A stretch of DNA of 10,000 nucleotides, taken from assembly GCA_037179515.1 (NCBI GenBank), contig JAXCGZ010014073.1:5001-15000 (forward strand), read 5' to 3'. The translations under genes were made by a program, and so were the position numbers. This document shows positions 8,729 to 10,000 of the stretch, piece after piece (position 1 is the first letter of the stretch; each line of letters begins with the position of its first letter). Below the pieces are notes generated by a model. That model had not been told where the DNA came from, did not search any database, and saw nothing but the letters and a program-made list of their open reading frames with translations. Source of the stretch: Halocaridina rubra (Eukaryota > Arthropoda > Malacostraca > Decapoda > Atyidae).

Positions 8729-9056
8729 CATGGAGGAGGAGGGACGAGAAGAAAGGGTCACTGGAGAAGGGGAAGAGGGAGTAGGGTCAAATAGGATTAT
8801 TAGGTCATGGAAGAGGCCAATCGATAAGAAGCTGATGGGGCAGAATTTCCTTGTTCCATGTTATCGGCCGTCATAACGACCATAGAGATAACACTTGGAC
8901 GCTAGGGAGAGCGAATGGAGATAGGGAAGGGTGGGGAGAAGATATCGTTGGGAAGGGGAAGGGGGGGGAATACAGAGGAGGAGAGAGGAAGGAAAATCGG
9001 ACTGGGAGAGGAAGAAGGGTATTGCGGAGGGAGACATGAAGGAGGGAAGGGAGACT
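8729..9056 (+). other. Purine-biased G-rich block with G-quadruplex candidate
   Basis: The + strand is strongly purine-biased in two segments (about 8729-8785 and 8910-9056), with many GGA, GGGA and GAAGGGG words. At 8950-8968 three adjacent runs (GGG, GGGG and an eight-base G run separated by AA) satisfy a four-tract G-quadruplex pattern. Further G runs at 8923-8936 could join in. The open frames seen here are long only because stop codons are rare in purine-biased sequence with few T; I see no protein domain and do not call a gene. 8613-8728 is spacer. Confidence 0.6.
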
Positions 9057-9520
9057 TACATGATGATAATATATCAGAGGGTGAATAATGGAGACCTAAG
9101 GGTTTATAGCTCGTGCTTAGATAAGAGCGTGAAAAAGACTAGCCATTATTATGCAAATGGGAAACCTTCCTTTGCATTACATTTTCATGTTGCATTTTAA
9201 CTTCCTTAGTAAGTAAATTAGATTTAATAAGTTAAATACTGAGGCGTGGAAAGTACTGTGAAGTTCCTGAAGATATAATGATAATTATCTTTTACTTGAA
9301 AGAAAAAAAAATATACGAAGGAGGAGGTTAAAACGTCTATATGGTTATCGAATGTCACTTAATTGTAGACTTACCGATATGTGACTAGCTTCTGGTCTCA
9401 GTTATTTATTGTATTACATAAACGAATGAGTGTATTATAAGCTTGCAGGTACATACATAAAACATATAAACATGATAAATATTTTAATAAAGGTGTAGAT
9501 AGTGTCATTCATAATAACCA
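9057..9520. other. AT-rich spacer
   Basis: There are no recognisable genes, long repeats or structured elements. It contains an A9 run (9302-9310) and general AT-rich sequence. A short open frame overlapping its first part (to about 9197) has no recognisable domain. Confidence 0.6.
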
Positions 9521-9590
9521 TAAATAAGGATTCGAACCCATGGTATATTAATAGTCCATCATGTACAAGGGATGTTATCAACTAGAGTGT
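9521..9590 (-). repeat. Possible tRNA-like / SINE head relic
   Basis: On the minus strand, GGTTCGAATCC (complement of 9528-9538) is an exact match to a Pol III B-box consensus. It is preceded by CTCTAGTTGATAACATC (complement of about 9570-9586), which resembles a tRNA D arm (compare CTCAGTTGGTTAGAGC). The spacing between the two is about eight bases longer than in a normal tRNA and I cannot draw a proper anticodon stem. It is therefore either a degenerate tRNA-derived SINE head or a chance B box. It differs from the SINE at 8299-8470. The flanking 9591-9883 is spacer with nothing I can assign. Confidence 0.35.
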
Positions 9591-9881
9591 TAACTCTAAA
9601 GGTTTTATATGAAGTTGGAAACCTCTCTGCTGACTGCTGGCGGAGAAAATGTATACGTTCTTTAAAGTATATCTGTTGGCTACAACTTCTACCGATTCCT
9701 GTCCTTTACCACTCACGAAATGATCATAAGGTATCAAAGATTAGCATTTGAGTAGATTATGAATTAAAGTGTATCATAGAGATGAAAGTATATTACTTTC
9801 GCAACGTCACCCCATAAGACAGTGTGTATAATCATTGTGCTCCTAAGAATCTTGGTCTCTGCGTAATTACATGGGAGAGCG

Positions 9882-9883
<2 letters not shown>

Positions 9884-9964
<81 letters not shown>
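9884..9964. repeat. (CT)n microsatellite with one phase slip
   Basis: About 81 bp of CT repeat with a CC doublet at 9929-9930, the same kind of mid-tract phase slip as in 8524-8612. The last 36 bases of the window (9965-10000) are plain spacer. Confidence 0.98.
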
Positions 9965-9967
<3 letters not shown>

Positions 9968-10000
9968 CTATTATAGTTAGTAAATGGAATGTGTTGCAAA

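Noticed and set aside
8508..8876. Open frames of about 90-120 codons on both strands across the CT tract
   Set aside because: They translate to Ser-Leu or Arg-Glu dipeptide repeats and exist only because the CT/GA repeat contains no stop codons.
8851..9200. Overlapping open frames in the G/A-rich block
   Set aside because: Purine-biased sequence with few T has few stops by chance. The peptides are Gly/Arg/Glu-rich low complexity with no domain, and the two frames overlap each other.

Overview
The window looks like non-genic nuclear DNA from an invertebrate, most likely an arthropod and perhaps a decapod crustacean. This rests on AT-rich spacer, four (CT)n microsatellites (three of them about 80-110 bp), a (CA)n tract, tRNA-like SINE sequence, and two non-LTR retrotransposons (LINEs) lying one inside the other. 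There is no prokaryotic gene organisation. The species assignment is an inference; the sequence alone does not prove it.

Layout. Bases 1-1060 are spacer with a CT tract (584-695) and a TG/CA pair of tracts (971-982, 1029-1060). Bases 1061-1808 are the left part of an old, 5'-truncated CR1-like LINE (the 'host' or outer element): a broken ORF1 and the first part of the ORF2 endonuclease. At about 1809 this element is interrupted by a second, younger LINE of about 3.77 kb (1809-5581). That inner element carries a 5'-truncated ORF1, an overlapping ORF2 (apurinic endonuclease plus reverse transcriptase, with only one nonsense and one frameshift lesion), a 3' UTR and a T/A-rich tail. The outer LINE then resumes in the middle of its endonuclease at about 5582. 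It runs through the reverse transcriptase to a stop at 8114, then a 3' UTR hairpin and two copies of a GGTAATTAC-containing terminal repeat (8181-8207). A degenerate 14-bp direct repeat (1795-1808 and 5582-5595, 11 of 14 identical, in the same reading phase of the interrupted protein) fits a target-site duplication of the inner insertion.

Right of the LINEs come a probable tRNA-Val-like SINE on the minus strand (8299-8470), a CT tract (8524-8612), a strongly purine-biased G-rich block with a G-quadruplex candidate (about 8729-9056), AT-rich spacer, a second weaker tRNA-like B-box relic on the minus strand (about 9521-9590), and another CT tract (9884-9964).

How the parts relate. Nothing here looks like a host protein-coding gene. 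In life ORF1 would have been the RNA-binding chaperone and ORF2 the nicking and copying enzyme for each LINE. Both copies are now inactive. The lesion count (about two in inner ORF2, at least nine stops and about five frameshifts in outer ORF2) agrees with the nesting order: the outer element is old and the inner one arrived later. I found no undescribed defence, CRISPR or biosynthetic system. The most informative signals are the nested insertion, the long dual-open overlap of the inner ORF1/ORF2, the CR1-type 3' end and the SINE.
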